52,098 nt of DNA from Gammaproteobacteria bacterium (GTDB lineage: Bacteria; Pseudomonadota; Gammaproteobacteria; SZUA-229). The translations under genes were made by a program, and so were the position numbers. Below are positions 1 to 9,950 of this stretch, piece after piece (positions within the stretch are counted from its first letter, which is position 1; every line of letters begins with the position of its first letter). A model generated the notes under the pieces. The model was given only the letters and a program-made list of their open reading frames with translations. It was not told the DNA's origin and did no database searches. The DNA lies in the NCBI GenBank assembly GCA_029881275.1, contig JAOUMX010000004.1, forward strand, positions 1 to 52,098, read 5' to 3'.

Positions 1-1155
1 GCGGCAACTATGGTGACTGCCGGTATCTTCATGGTGGCCCGTATGTCACCATTATATGAATGGTCTGAAACAGCACTCAGTTTTGTTATGGTGATCGGTG
101 CGATTACAGCCTTCTTTATGGGGCTGGTTGGTATCGTACAGAATGACATCAAACGTGTGGTTGCCTATTCAACATTGTCTCAGTTAGGTTATATGACCGT
201 TGCCCTGGGGGCATCAGCCTACTCTGCGGCAGTATTTCATTTAATGACACATGCATTTTTCAAGGCATTGTTATTCCTTGCGGCCGGTTCTGTGATAATT
301 GCTATGCATCATGAACAGGATATTCGTAAGATGGGTGGCCTGAAAAAATACATGCCGATTACCTACTGGACATCTCTGGTTGGTTCACTGGCATTGATTG
401 GCTTTCCCGGTTTTTCCGGCTTCTTTTCCAAAGATGCGATTATCGAAGCGGTTCATCATTCACAGCTTCCCGGTTCGGGCTTTGCCTACCTGATGGTTGT
501 GCTGGGTGTGTTCGTTACTGCTTTTTATTCTTTCCGTATGTTCTTCCTGGTATTCCATGGCAAGGAACGTATGGATCAGCATACAAAAGAACATTTGCAT
601 GAAACCCCCGCAGTGGTGACAGTTCCTCTGATCGCCCTGGCAATTCCGTCGGTTGTGATTGGCTGGATGACGGTTGAATACATGTTGTTTGGCACTTATT
701 TTTCTGACTCTATCATGGTGAAAGAACTTCATAATGTGCTCGGACAGATTCACTTCACCACAGAATTTGGTTTTATTCAGCATGCTTTCCATGGCATCGC
801 CGTGTACCTGGCGGCGGCAGGGGTATTTGCGGCCTGGTACATTTATCTGGTCAATCCAAAGATTGCCGATACGCTGCAGGATAAATTGAGTTTTGTTTAT
901 AAATTGCTGGACAGAAAATACTGGGTAGACGAATTATATTTTGCCGTGTTTGGTAAAGGCAGTCGTAACCTGGGAACAGGATTCTGGAAAATCGGCGATG
1001 TCAGTGTCATCGACGGTTTTATAATTAATGGCTCAGCGCGCATGGTGGGCTGGATATCCAGTGTGGTACGTCATGTTCAAACCGGGGTGTTATATCACTA
1101 TGCGTTTGCCATGATTATGGGTTTGATGGGTTTATTGTTGTTTGTTTATTTTTAG
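1..1155 (+). CDS. nuoL: NADH-quinone oxidoreductase subunit L, C-terminal part (5' end outside window)
   Basis: Frame is open from base 1. Antiporter-like membrane protein with 'VQNDIKRVVAYSTLSQLGYM' and 'HAFFKALLFLAAGSVI'; followed by nuoM and nuoN. Confidence 0.95.
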   Translation, partial: AATMVTAGIFMVARMSPLYEWSETALSFVMVIGAITAFFMGLVGIVQNDIKRVVAYSTLSQLGYMTVALGASAYSAAVFHLMTHAFFKALLFLAAGSVIIAMHHEQDIRKMGGLKKYMPITYWTSLVGSLALIGFPGFSGFFSKDAIIEAVHHSQLPGSGFAYLMVVLGVFVTAFYSFRMFFLVFHGKERMDQHTKEHLHETPAVVTVPLIALAIPSVVIGWMTVEYMLFGTYFSDSIMVKELHNVLGQIHFTTEFGFIQHAFHGIAVYLAAAGVFAAWYIYLVNPKIADTLQDKLSFVYKLLDRKYWVDELYFAVFGKGSRNLGTGFWKIGDVSVIDGFIINGSARMVGWISSVVRHVQTGVLYHYAFAMIMGLMGLLLFVYF

Positions 1156-1203
1156 CGGCAAACATGATGATGAATTTAAAAGAATATTACTGGGAATTAA
1201 CTA

Positions 1204-2727
1204 ATGCTTGCTGATTGGCCCTTATTAAGTCTGGTCGTATGGTTACCGATAATCGGCGGTATTGTTGTGCTGTTGTCCGGGGATAAAGGCGATGCCGAAG
1301 GTACTCGTCGTCTGGCGCTGGTTTTTGCGTTGATCACTTTCTTATTGAGTCTTGGCCTTTATACCGGCTTCGATGTCAGCACCGCGGATATGCAGTTCGT
1401 TGAACGATTTGAGTGGATCAGTACGTTTAATATTTTTTACCATTTTGGTATCGATGGTATTTCCATGCCGTTGATCATACTCACTACCTTTACCACGGTA
1501 CTGGTCATACTGGCCGGCTGGGAAGTTATTAAAGTTCGTCCATCGCAGTACATGGCTGCATTCCTGATTATGGAAGGCTTAATGAACGGTGTGTTCGCTG
1601 CACTGGATTCGATTTTCTTCTATGTCTTCTGGGAAGCCATGCTGATACCGATGTTTATTCTTATCGGTGTCTGGGGTGGTCCAAGACGTGTTTACGCAAC
1701 CATCAAGTTCTTTATTTATACTTTCTTTGGTTCCGTGTTCATGCTGGTGGCGATGATTTATATGTATTATCAGTCGGGCAGTTTTGCCATTCTGGATATG
1801 CATGTCATGAAACTGAGCATGACCGAGCAGACGTTTATCTTTATTGCTTTCCTCATGGCCTTTGCAGTGAAAGTTCCGATGTGGCCAGTACATACCTGGT
1901 TACCCGATGCCCATGTTGAAGCACCCACCGGCGGTTCAGTGATACTGGCAGCGATTATGTTGAAAATTGGTGGCTATGGCTTCCTGCGTTTCAGCTTGCC
2001 AATTACACCGGATGCCAGCAGTTCATTAGACTGGCTGATTATTGCCATGTCACTGATTGCCGTTGTCTATATCGGTTTTGTTGCGCTGGTACAAACCGAC
2101 ATGAAAAAACTGGTTGCCTATTCATCGATTGCTCATATGGGGTTTGTCACCCTGGGTCTGTTTGTGATTTTCAGAATCTGGGCCAATCCAGCCAATACTG
2201 ATATCACCGGTGCTGCCATGGCCGTTGAAGGTGCCATGATTCAGATGATCTCCCACGGTTTTATTTCCGGCGCACTGTTCCTCATGATAGGGGTGCTTTA
2301 CGACCGTATGCATTCCCGTGAAATCAAGGATTATGGTGGTGTGGTAAACACCATGCCGGTATTTGCTGCCTTTGCTGTGTTCTTTGCCATGTCGAATGCC
2401 GGCTTACCCGGTACCTCTGGTTTTGTCGGTGAGTTCATGGTGATTATCGCCAGCTTCAAGGCTAATTTCTGGTTTGCCTTCCTTGCTGCTACCACTTTAA
2501 TACTGGGTGCTGCTTATACCTTATGGATGGTGAAACGGGTATTTTATGGTGAAGTCCGTAACGATAATGTAAAAGCATTGCAGGATATAAATTCACGAGA
2601 GCTGGTGATCATGACGACACTGGCAATTGCTGTGCTGGCACTGGGTTTATGGCCTGCGCCTGTGGTTGATGTGATGCACGCATCTGTTAATAATTTGTTA
2701 CAGCATGTTGCTGTCTCCAAGCTCTAA
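1204..2727 (+). CDS. nuoM: NADH-quinone oxidoreductase subunit M
   Basis: 507 aa; '[22 protein letters not shown]' and '[35 protein letters not shown]' are NuoM signatures. Confidence 0.96.
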   Translation: MLADWPLLSLVVWLPIIGGIVVLLSGDKGDAEGTRRLALVFALITFLLSLGLYTGFDVSTADMQFVERFEWISTFNIFYHFGIDGISMPLIILTTFTTVLVILAGWEVIKVRPSQYMAAFLIMEGLMNGVFAALDSIFFYVFWEAMLIPMFILIGVWGGPRRVYATIKFFIYTFFGSVFMLVAMIYMYYQSGSFAILDMHVMKLSMTEQTFIFIAFLMAFAVKVPMWPVHTWLPDAHVEAPTGGSVILAAIMLKIGGYGFLRFSLPITPDASSSLDWLIIAMSLIAVVYIGFVALVQTDMKKLVAYSSIAHMGFVTLGLFVIFRIWANPANTDITGAAMAVEGAMIQMISHGFISGALFLMIGVLYDRMHSREIKDYGGVVNTMPVFAAFAVFFAMSNAGLPGTSGFVGEFMVIIASFKANFWFAFLAATTLILGAAYTLWMVKRVFYGEVRNDNVKALQDINSRELVIMTTLAIAVLALGLWPAPVVDVMHASVNNLLQHVAVSKL

Positions 2728-2750
2728 AGGCCAACGAATACAAGGTTTTA

Positions 2751-4193
2751 ATGACTATGACTCTTGATATGCTGAATTACACCGTCGCCTGGCCTGAGAT
2801 CTTTCTTCTCACTATGGCCTGTTTAGTGCTGGTTATCGACGTCTATATAAAAGAAGAAAACCGTAATGTAAGTTATATCTTAGCGCAGTTGAGTCTGCTG
2901 ATAACCTTGTTGCTGTTGGTGATGAATAGCTCTGCGGACAGAGTAATTGCCTTTAATGGTCACTTTGTTAGTGATGCTATGGCAAATGTGCTGAAGCTGT
3001 TTATTATTGCAGTGGTTGGTATAGTGTTTGTGTATTCACGTGAATACCTGAAAGACCGCGCAATTTTCAAAGGCGAATTTTATGTACTGGGTCTGTTTGC
3101 AACCCTGGGCATGATGATTATGGTCTCCGCTCATAGCCTGTTATCTATCTATCTTGGTCTGGAATTATTGTCCCTGTCGCTTTATGCCATGGTTGCTTTT
3201 AACCGTGATAACAGCGATGCATCAGAAGCTGCTATGAAGTATTTTGTTCTTGGAGCCATTGCCTCAGGTATGTTGCTCTATGGTATGTCGATGATTTATG
3301 GCGCCACCGGAACGCTGGATATTACTCAGATTGCAGCCATTATTGCTGATCAGAAACAGAACGGTATGGTACTGGTCTTTGGTCTGGTGTTTCTGGTTGT
3401 CGGTCTGGCATTTAAACTGGGTGCTGTTCCTTTTCATATGTGGATTCCCGATGTTTATCAGGGGGCACCGACCACGGTTACCAGCTTTATTGCCACTGCA
3501 CCCAAAATTGCCGGTTTTGCGATGATTATGCGTCTTCTGGTAGAGGCCATGGGGGGAATGCAGGGCGACTGGCAGAGTATGCTGGTCATTATGGCGGTCC
3601 TGTCTATGGCTATTGGTAATATTATTGCCATTGCACAAACCAATTTGAAACGTATGCTGGCTTATTCAACAATATCCCATGTGGGTTTCCTTGTGCTGGG
3701 TATTCTTGCCGGAACCCAGGAAGGTTATTCCGCCGCTATGTTCTATACCCTGACCTACGCACTGATGTCACTGGGCGGTTTTGGTATGATCATTCTGCTC
3801 GCACGTTCAGGTTATGAAGCTGAAAACCTGACAGATTTTCAAGGCCTGAATCAGCGTAGTCCCTGGTTTGCCTTTATCATGCTGATCCTGATGTTTTCCA
3901 TGGCGGGTGTGCCTCCGACTGTGGGCTTCTGGGCCAAACTGGCAGTTTTACAGGCGGTTATTCGTATTGATATGCTCTGGCTGGCATTAGTTGCCGTGTT
4001 CTTCTCAATTATTGGTGTTTATTATTATTTGCGTATTATCAAAATTATGTATTTTGATAAAGCGGAGGATAATTCACCGATAGTCAAAGGTCGTGATATG
4101 CAGTTAGCGATCAGTGTTAATGGCCTGGCTATTCTGGCTCTGGGTGTTTATCCTGCCGGTTTAATGGCATTATGTTCATCTATGTTCACATAA
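2751..4193 (+). CDS. nuoN: NADH-quinone oxidoreductase subunit N
   Basis: 480 aa; '[15 protein letters not shown]', '[32 protein letters not shown]'; last gene of the nuo operon. Confidence 0.95.
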   Translation: MTMTLDMLNYTVAWPEIFLLTMACLVLVIDVYIKEENRNVSYILAQLSLLITLLLLVMNSSADRVIAFNGHFVSDAMANVLKLFIIAVVGIVFVYSREYLKDRAIFKGEFYVLGLFATLGMMIMVSAHSLLSIYLGLELLSLSLYAMVAFNRDNSDASEAAMKYFVLGAIASGMLLYGMSMIYGATGTLDITQIAAIIADQKQNGMVLVFGLVFLVVGLAFKLGAVPFHMWIPDVYQGAPTTVTSFIATAPKIAGFAMIMRLLVEAMGGMQGDWQSMLVIMAVLSMAIGNIIAIAQTNLKRMLAYSTISHVGFLVLGILAGTQEGYSAAMFYTLTYALMSLGGFGMIILLARSGYEAENLTDFQGLNQRSPWFAFIMLILMFSMAGVPPTVGFWAKLAVLQAVIRIDMLWLALVAVFFSIIGVYYYLRIIKIMYFDKAEDNSPIVKGRDMQLAISVNGLAILALGVYPAGLMALCSSMFT

Positions 4194-4403
4194 ATATTAG
4201 TTTTTGCTAATATTCTATCCCGATATATTTTGTTCAGAGGCTAATGGCACTTCCTGGATGTAAATCTCGTTGTTAATTAGCAGTAATTTATTATCTGTGA
4301 TATGTATTAGTGTCTATACTTAATTTAAATAAGAATAATTTTAAATTATTCAATTTCCGATGTTCATTGTTTATGTAGTTATAAATAAAGGCAGGATGTT
4401 TTT

Positions 4404-5630
4404 ATGGAACGTAAGGTACGCACGGCTTATTTAAAAATAGGCATGTATGTGTCAGACCTGGATCGTCCATGGCTGGATACGCCTTTTCTCATTCAGGGCT
4501 TTTTGATCAGAGATCAGGATGAAGTCCAAACATTGCAGAATTATTGCGATTATGTCTGTATAGATACTGAGCGTGGCATTGAAGCTGAAAGTTATATGGA
4601 TGCGGATCCCGGCTTACCGACAAACGAGTACCTGGAAAGTTATCTCAATCACTCGAAAAGAGATATTGAGTATCATGATAAGAGAACTGTTGCCCAGGAA
4701 ATTCCTTATGCCAAAACAGCACTTGAAGATGCGACCGATAAAATTACCACCATTATGGATGATGTACGAGATGGAAGAAATCTGGATTTACCGGCTGTTC
4801 GAAGTGTTGTAGAACCTATTCTCGAAAGTATTATTCGTAATCCTGATGCCCTGTTATGGCTATCTCGTTTGCGTCAGAAAGATAATTACACCTATTCCCA
4901 TTCAATCGATAATTGTGCACTGGCCATTGCTTTTGGTCGACACATGGGGTTACCAAAAGAAGATTTACATACGTTATCAATTGGCATGTTGTTGCTTGAT
5001 ATGGGCAAAATGAAAGTTGCTGATGAAATATTAAATAAGAATGCAACCTTAACAGAAGAAGAATTTGCAGAAGTAAAACGGCATGTGGAATACGGTGTTG
5101 AAATTCTTAGGAATACTCAAGGTATACCTGATGATGTTATTCATATCGCCCTGACCCATCATGAACGATTTGATGGCAGCGGCTATCCCAATGGGATTAT
5201 GGGAACCATGATTCCAGTGTATGGACGCATGGCTGGGATAATTGATGTCTATGACGCTATGACCAGTAAAAGGCCCTATAGTGAAGCCATTTCCCAGCAT
5301 TCGGCCTTACAAAAGATTTATAACTGGCGTAATAAGTTTTTTCAGGATGAACTGGTCGAACAGTTTTTACAATGTCTTGGTGTTTATCCAACGGGTTCGC
5401 TGGTAGAGATGAATACCGGTGAGGTTGGGATTGTTCTGTCGCAGAACAGAACCCAGAGATTAAAGCCAAAAATTATGATGTTACTGGATGTAGATAAAGT
5501 ACAGTATAAGAACTATAAAATTATAGATTTGATGACGCAGGCAACTGATAGCAGTGGCAGGGTTATGTCAATTGCTATGGGGCTTGATCCAGGTGCCTAT
5601 GGTATCGATTCATCAGAGTTCTACTTGTAA
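4404..5630 (+). CDS. DUF3391-type HD-GYP domain protein (c-di-GMP phosphodiesterase family; HD dyad reads LD)
   Basis: 'HHERFDGSGYPNG', 'RMAGIIDVYDAMTSKRPY', 'KNATLTEEEF...KRH'; N-terminal 'YLKIGMYVSDLDRPWLDTPF' is DUF3391-like. Confidence 0.88.
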   Translation: MERKVRTAYLKIGMYVSDLDRPWLDTPFLIQGFLIRDQDEVQTLQNYCDYVCIDTERGIEAESYMDADPGLPTNEYLESYLNHSKRDIEYHDKRTVAQEIPYAKTALEDATDKITTIMDDVRDGRNLDLPAVRSVVEPILESIIRNPDALLWLSRLRQKDNYTYSHSIDNCALAIAFGRHMGLPKEDLHTLSIGMLLLDMGKMKVADEILNKNATLTEEEFAEVKRHVEYGVEILRNTQGIPDDVIHIALTHHERFDGSGYPNGIMGTMIPVYGRMAGIIDVYDAMTSKRPYSEAISQHSALQKIYNWRNKFFQDELVEQFLQCLGVYPTGSLVEMNTGEVGIVLSQNRTQRLKPKIMMLLDVDKVQYKNYKIIDLMTQATDSSGRVMSIAMGLDPGAYGIDSSEFYL

Positions 5631-5652
5631 CGGACTTTGTTCAAGATACTAT

Positions 5653-6942
5653 ATGTACAGTCGTCAGGAATTTCTGGGAAAATTTGACCAGCTGCTTGAA
5701 GCCAATCGTAAGCAGAATGGTAGTATGGCATTCCTCATAGTTAAACTGACACAGTTCAAAGATATTAATACTGCCTATGGCTTTAAAATTGGTGATTTGT
5801 TTGTTCAGCACAGTGGTGAATGTCTGAGGCGAGTGTTGCGCTCCGTTGATGAAATGTCGCGATTTGGCGATAATGAATTTGCAGTGTTGTTGCCGGAATT
5901 ACATAATCCATTGCATGCTATTCTGGCTGCGAACAAAATTTTATCGGAATGTAAAAAATCTTTTAACTGTCAAAATATCAGAATTGAACCCAAGCTGGCA
6001 GTTGGTATAGTGATTGCACCCGAGCATGGAAATAATCATGATGACCTGATACATCATGCGACCATGGCGCTGGCAAAAGCGGAACTGGCCACTGATGGTT
6101 ATTTTGTCTATCAACAGGATCTGCAGCCGTTTTCACAGGCTTATATTAACAAACGCCTGCCACCACGATTAATTCTTGAGCAGGAACTGCATTATGCATT
6201 TGATCATGATGAATTTTGTCTGCATTATCAGCCCAAGGTGGATCTGAAAAAAAGATGTGCAGCGGGATCTGAAGTATTAATTCGGTGGCATAGTTCCAAA
6301 TACGGATTGGTAGATACTCAACATTTTATTGATGTACTTGAAGGAAGTGATCTTTTGCTTCCGGTCACTAAATGGATTCTGAATTCAGCATTACGTCAGT
6401 GTACACAATGTAATGTTGCTAAAGGTAATTTATCAGTGTCTGTGAATCTGTCACCCGCATTGTTAAATGACAAATCCATTATTGATATTATCAATGGTGC
6501 GCTGAAAATATGGGGTACTGCGCCTGAGCGTCTGGTTATGGAAGTAACTGAAAATGCTATCATGATGAATCCGGAACTCAGTCTGGAAATATTGCACGAA
6601 ATGAAAGCGCTGGGTGTGGGAATTTCTATTGATGATTTTGGTACCGGTTTTTCCTCGTTGAGCTATTTGAAAGATATGCCTGCCAATGAACTTAAAATTG
6701 ATAAGTCATTTGTGTTAAATATGCTGGAACATGAAAAAAATACTCATATAGTCCAGTCAACCATTGATCTTGCACATAGTCTTGGCATGCATGTGATTGC
6801 AGAAGGAATTGAAAATGAAGCGGTACTGGAACGATTGACTGAAATGGGATGCGATTATGGTCAGGGTTATTTGATGGGGCACCCTATGCCATTTGAAGAA
6901 ATCAGGCGATGGATGGATCAGTCTCCCTGGGCGGGGAATTGA
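5653..6942 (+). CDS. GGDEF-EAL protein with degenerate GGDEF (GDNEF) and conserved EAL domain
   Basis: ORF track starts at 5554, but ATG at 5653 (MYSRQEFLGKFDQLLEANRKQNGS) avoids overlap with the upstream gene. 'RSVDEMSRFGDNEFAVLLPEL', 'SEVLIRWHSS', 'ISIDDFGTGFSSLSYLKDMPANELKIDKSFV'. Confidence 0.88.
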   Translation: MYSRQEFLGKFDQLLEANRKQNGSMAFLIVKLTQFKDINTAYGFKIGDLFVQHSGECLRRVLRSVDEMSRFGDNEFAVLLPELHNPLHAILAANKILSECKKSFNCQNIRIEPKLAVGIVIAPEHGNNHDDLIHHATMALAKAELATDGYFVYQQDLQPFSQAYINKRLPPRLILEQELHYAFDHDEFCLHYQPKVDLKKRCAAGSEVLIRWHSSKYGLVDTQHFIDVLEGSDLLLPVTKWILNSALRQCTQCNVAKGNLSVSVNLSPALLNDKSIIDIINGALKIWGTAPERLVMEVTENAIMMNPELSLEILHEMKALGVGISIDDFGTGFSSLSYLKDMPANELKIDKSFVLNMLEHEKNTHIVQSTIDLAHSLGMHVIAEGIENEAVLERLTEMGCDYGQGYLMGHPMPFEEIRRWMDQSPWAGN

Positions 6943-6946
6943 TTAA

Positions 6947-9016
6947 TTAAAACTCAATAGTTGCTATTGCCAGCAGACGTTTATCCACTTCCAGTTTGTT
7001 GGTGAGATCACTGTAGTCTCCCAGCAAGTTCTGGCCAACCAGTTTTAATTGTAGATCTTTATTATTTAATCTGAAAGTTTTAGTCAATGATAAATTTAAT
7101 ACATCAAATTCATCGACAGGTATATTGTTTGATGCAAACCCATACCAGAGCATTTTGCTGGTGTGGTAATAGAAAATTCCAAGATTCAAATTATTAGGGA
7201 ATTGATGTGATAGTAGCAGAGAGGTTGTGGAAGCTGGTGTGGCAGGCTCCAGATTGAGCATGACATAACCACTGGTTAGCACTTCTTCCGGTGCTGAACC
7301 GGATGCACTTGATAATGCCTGAGTTAAATATAAGCGGGTGTTGCTGGATATTTTGTAGCGTAATTCAATTTCGGCAGTTGTTATATCGACATCACCATTG
7401 TTGATGACATCGATTCTGGGATCGTTGATGGTGTAGGTGGAGTTATAATCTACCGGGTAAGTAATGAACTGACTGAGCTGCATATAGGCCAGTTTGCTAT
7501 CGAGTGTTAAAGATTTGTCAGTATTTTCATATAACCAGCCGATATCCAGCGCTTTTAGTTTCTCCGGTTTCAGGTCGGCATTGTTTGGACTGTACAAATA
7601 TAAATCGATGCCTGTGTTGCCAATATTGGAAATTTTTCCACTGGTGAATTCTTCAAACAGGGTTGGTGAACGTAGTGCTATTGAAAAGCTGCTGCGTACA
7701 GTATGGTTGTTATTGATTCGGTAATTAGCGGCCAGTTTAGGTGAAAAGCCAGAGTCAGCTGTATTTGAATGTTCAAACATCAGGCCGGTATTAATAAATA
7801 ACTTATTAAACGGTTTCCATTCATTTGTGGCAAACAGGCGGTTCAGGCGATTTGTATAATGCGGTGCTTCTGAAAACCAGGTGGCACCCTTGACCAGGTC
7901 TTTTCTTTTTTCGAAGCCAAAAATCCAGCGCCAGTTAGGTGAATAGGTAAGTAAATATTGTATTTCAACATCGGTGCGTCTTGATTCAACATCATTAACA
8001 TTTAATGTGAAATCGAATCCCCCCTGGTCAGCAAGATATGTGTCATCAAAATTATAGTTTTCCTGGTAGAGCTGGATTGTTAAATTATCTTTATCATTCA
8101 GTTGATGGCTTAGTTTTATCTGTTGGTAATGATTGGTTGAGCTGCCATCACGGAAGGGCTCGATGATACCATCGCCAAAATTACCCAGGGGTTCATTGCC
8201 CAGTCCTTGAGTATTGCTGCTATAACCCAGATGGATGCTGATATCATCGTCATCGGTTGGCTGATAGTCGCTACGAAAACTCAAGCTGTCTTTGTTGATG
8301 GTATCCGCAAGCATTTCGAAGCCATTATTTATTTCCCGGCTAAAACTTAACTGGATTCCCAGGTTATGATCCTGTTGAGATAACTTAAGAGTGTTTTTCT
8401 GATAACGAATATCAGAAGCATTGACTGAAATATAGTTATTGTCGGGATCGAGAGATGAGCGGGTTGTAATGTTGATGACCCCCATCACAGCATTGGATCC
8501 GTAGGTGGCTGCATTGGGTCCGCGCACCACTTCAATGCGTTCTATATCATCGATGTTAAGCGGTAAGCTGTTCCAGCGAACGCCACCATGGATCGGGTTA
8601 TAAACAACGCGTCCGTCAATCAGTACCTGCATACGGCGGGAAAACTCGTCACTTAAACCCAGGTAGGTGACTGCCGATGGGCGTGGTGCCAATAAACTGG
8701 TATGGGAGTGACCCACCTGGAAACCGGGTACCAGACGAAATAGCTCAGGCAGGCTGGTAATACCAGAGGCTTCGATCATATCTCGCTCAATAATAGTTAT
8801 TGAGGCGGGTGCTTCTGCCTTGGGTTGCACCAGTCGGGAAGCAGACAGAACGACAGGGAGTTCTTCCAGAAAAATAGTTTCAGAAATGTCCTCATAGACA
8901 GAGTCATCAGCACCTGCGGCCAGTATGGGCAGGCTGGTGAGTGCAATGGCGAGAATCGTGTTCCTGGTGTTTCTTTGATAAATCCTTTTTTGTTTAGTAC
9001 ATCTTGCTAGGATCAC
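6947..9016 (-). CDS. TonB-dependent outer-membrane receptor
   Basis: 689 aa; plug domain 'LPVVLSASRLVQPKAEAPASITIIERDMIEASG', 'IERIEVVRGPNAATYGSNAVMGVINITTR', C-terminal beta-barrel-like repeats. Confidence 0.88.
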   Translation of the reverse strand: MILARCTKQKRIYQRNTRNTILAIALTSLPILAAGADDSVYEDISETIFLEELPVVLSASRLVQPKAEAPASITIIERDMIEASGITSLPELFRLVPGFQVGHSHTSLLAPRPSAVTYLGLSDEFSRRMQVLIDGRVVYNPIHGGVRWNSLPLNIDDIERIEVVRGPNAATYGSNAVMGVINITTRSSLDPDNNYISVNASDIRYQKNTLKLSQQDHNLGIQLSFSREINNGFEMLADTINKDSLSFRSDYQPTDDDDISIHLGYSSNTQGLGNEPLGNFGDGIIEPFRDGSSTNHYQQIKLSHQLNDKDNLTIQLYQENYNFDDTYLADQGGFDFTLNVNDVESRRTDVEIQYLLTYSPNWRWIFGFEKRKDLVKGATWFSEAPHYTNRLNRLFATNEWKPFNKLFINTGLMFEHSNTADSGFSPKLAANYRINNNHTVRSSFSIALRSPTLFEEFTSGKISNIGNTGIDLYLYSPNNADLKPEKLKALDIGWLYENTDKSLTLDSKLAYMQLSQFITYPVDYNSTYTINDPRIDVINNGDVDITTAEIELRYKISSNTRLYLTQALSSASGSAPEEVLTSGYVMLNLEPATPASTTSLLLSHQFPNNLNLGIFYYHTSKMLWYGFASNNIPVDEFDVLNLSLTKTFRLNNKDLQLKLVGQNLLGDYSDLTNKLEVDKRLLAIATIEF

Positions 9017-9200
9017 ATAGAAAGCCTGGGGTTATGTAGCATGGTTTAGAGTAATCTCGTCAATCCTGATGATGCTCGGACAGTCGCATACTGACTGTGT
9101 TTCAGGTTGTACGATATTAAAAGGAATGCTCCCGATGTACAAGTAAATGAAGTGTTACTTGCAATAACATCCTGAAATCTGTACTATTTGCGCCAGTTGA

Positions 9201-9277
<77 letters not shown>

Positions 9278-9285
9278 CATGCAAG

Positions 9286-9310
9286 GCCTCGTTTTTACGG
9301 GGCTTTTTTA
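9286..9310 (+). terminator. Intrinsic terminator after tRNA-fMet
   Basis: GCCTCG-TTTTTA-CGGGGC followed by a T run. Confidence 0.7.
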
Positions 9311-9390
9311 TTCGGTGCATCATGTGCCCGCCCTCGCTGAGTCAGTGGAGCTAATGCTCCGACACGGTTGACTGGTTGAAGTTATAATTA

Positions 9391-9411
9391 AGGGCCTTGA
9401 GCCCTTTTTTT
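9391..9411 (+). terminator. Terminator-like hairpin in the rimP leader (possible attenuator)
   Basis: AGGGC-CTTGA-GCCCT followed by TTTTTT, upstream of rimP with no gene between it and the tRNA terminator. Confidence 0.6.
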
Positions 9412-9456
9412 GTGGTCAGGAAGATCGGTATGCCACGTGCGTAAGGATGGGCAAAA

Positions 9457-9933
9457 GTGGAGATGGTGCGTTTAATGCCAAAACATGCGAGTGATCTGTG
9501 GACTCTGATTGAGCCAGTGGTTGCAGGTATGGGGTATGAAGTGGTTGATATTGAGTTTCGATCACATCCCAGAGATGGCCTGTTGCGTGTGTTTATTGAT
9601 CAGGAATCAGGTATCCAGCTGGAAGATTGTGAAGCTGTCAGTCGTCAGTTGAGTGCCTTGCTTGATGTAGAAGATCCTATTCCCGGGCACTTTAATCTGG
9701 AAGTGTCATCACCAGGACTGGATCGGCCATTGCGTAAAGCGGACGATTTTGAACGTTTTAGCGGTGAAATGGTGAAGATTAAATTAAGTATGCCAACGAT
9801 AGAAGGTCAGCGTAACTTTACAGGTAAGTTACTGGGTCTCAAAGATAATGAGGTTTTGCTGGAAATCGATGGTGAGACAATACATCTGCCTCTGGGTGGA
9901 ATTGATAAAGCGCGTTTGGTACCGCAATTTTAA
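9457..9933 (+). CDS. rimP: Ribosome maturation factor RimP
   Basis: '[21 protein letters not shown]', '[40 protein letters not shown]'; true start may be the ATG at 9475. Confidence 0.95.
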   Translation: MEMVRLMPKHASDLWTLIEPVVAGMGYEVVDIEFRSHPRDGLLRVFIDQESGIQLEDCEAVSRQLSALLDVEDPIPGHFNLEVSSPGLDRPLRKADDFERFSGEMVKIKLSMPTIEGQRNFTGKLLGLKDNEVLLEIDGETIHLPLGGIDKARLVPQF

Positions 9934-9950
9934 TACTGGGTGATCCTGTC

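Noticed and set aside
460-792. 110-aa minus-strand ORF inside nuoL
   Set aside because: Fully antisense to a strongly conserved gene, His/Asn-rich composition typical of shadow ORFs.
1579-1893. 104-aa minus-strand ORF inside nuoM
   Set aside because: Antisense shadow ORF of a conserved gene; no recognisable domain.
3264-3638. 124-aa minus-strand ORF inside nuoN
   Set aside because: Antisense shadow ORF; composition reflects the complement of hydrophobic codons.
4193-4214. AATATTAG-TTTTTG-CTAATATT hairpin after nuoN as an intrinsic terminator
   Set aside because: AT-only stem with no T tract after it; too weak to call a terminator by eye.
9017-9200. Possible riboswitch upstream of the TonB receptor gene
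   Set aside because: I looked for cobalamin or c-di-GMP (GEMM)-like conserved boxes in the minus-strand leader and could not find convincing ones.
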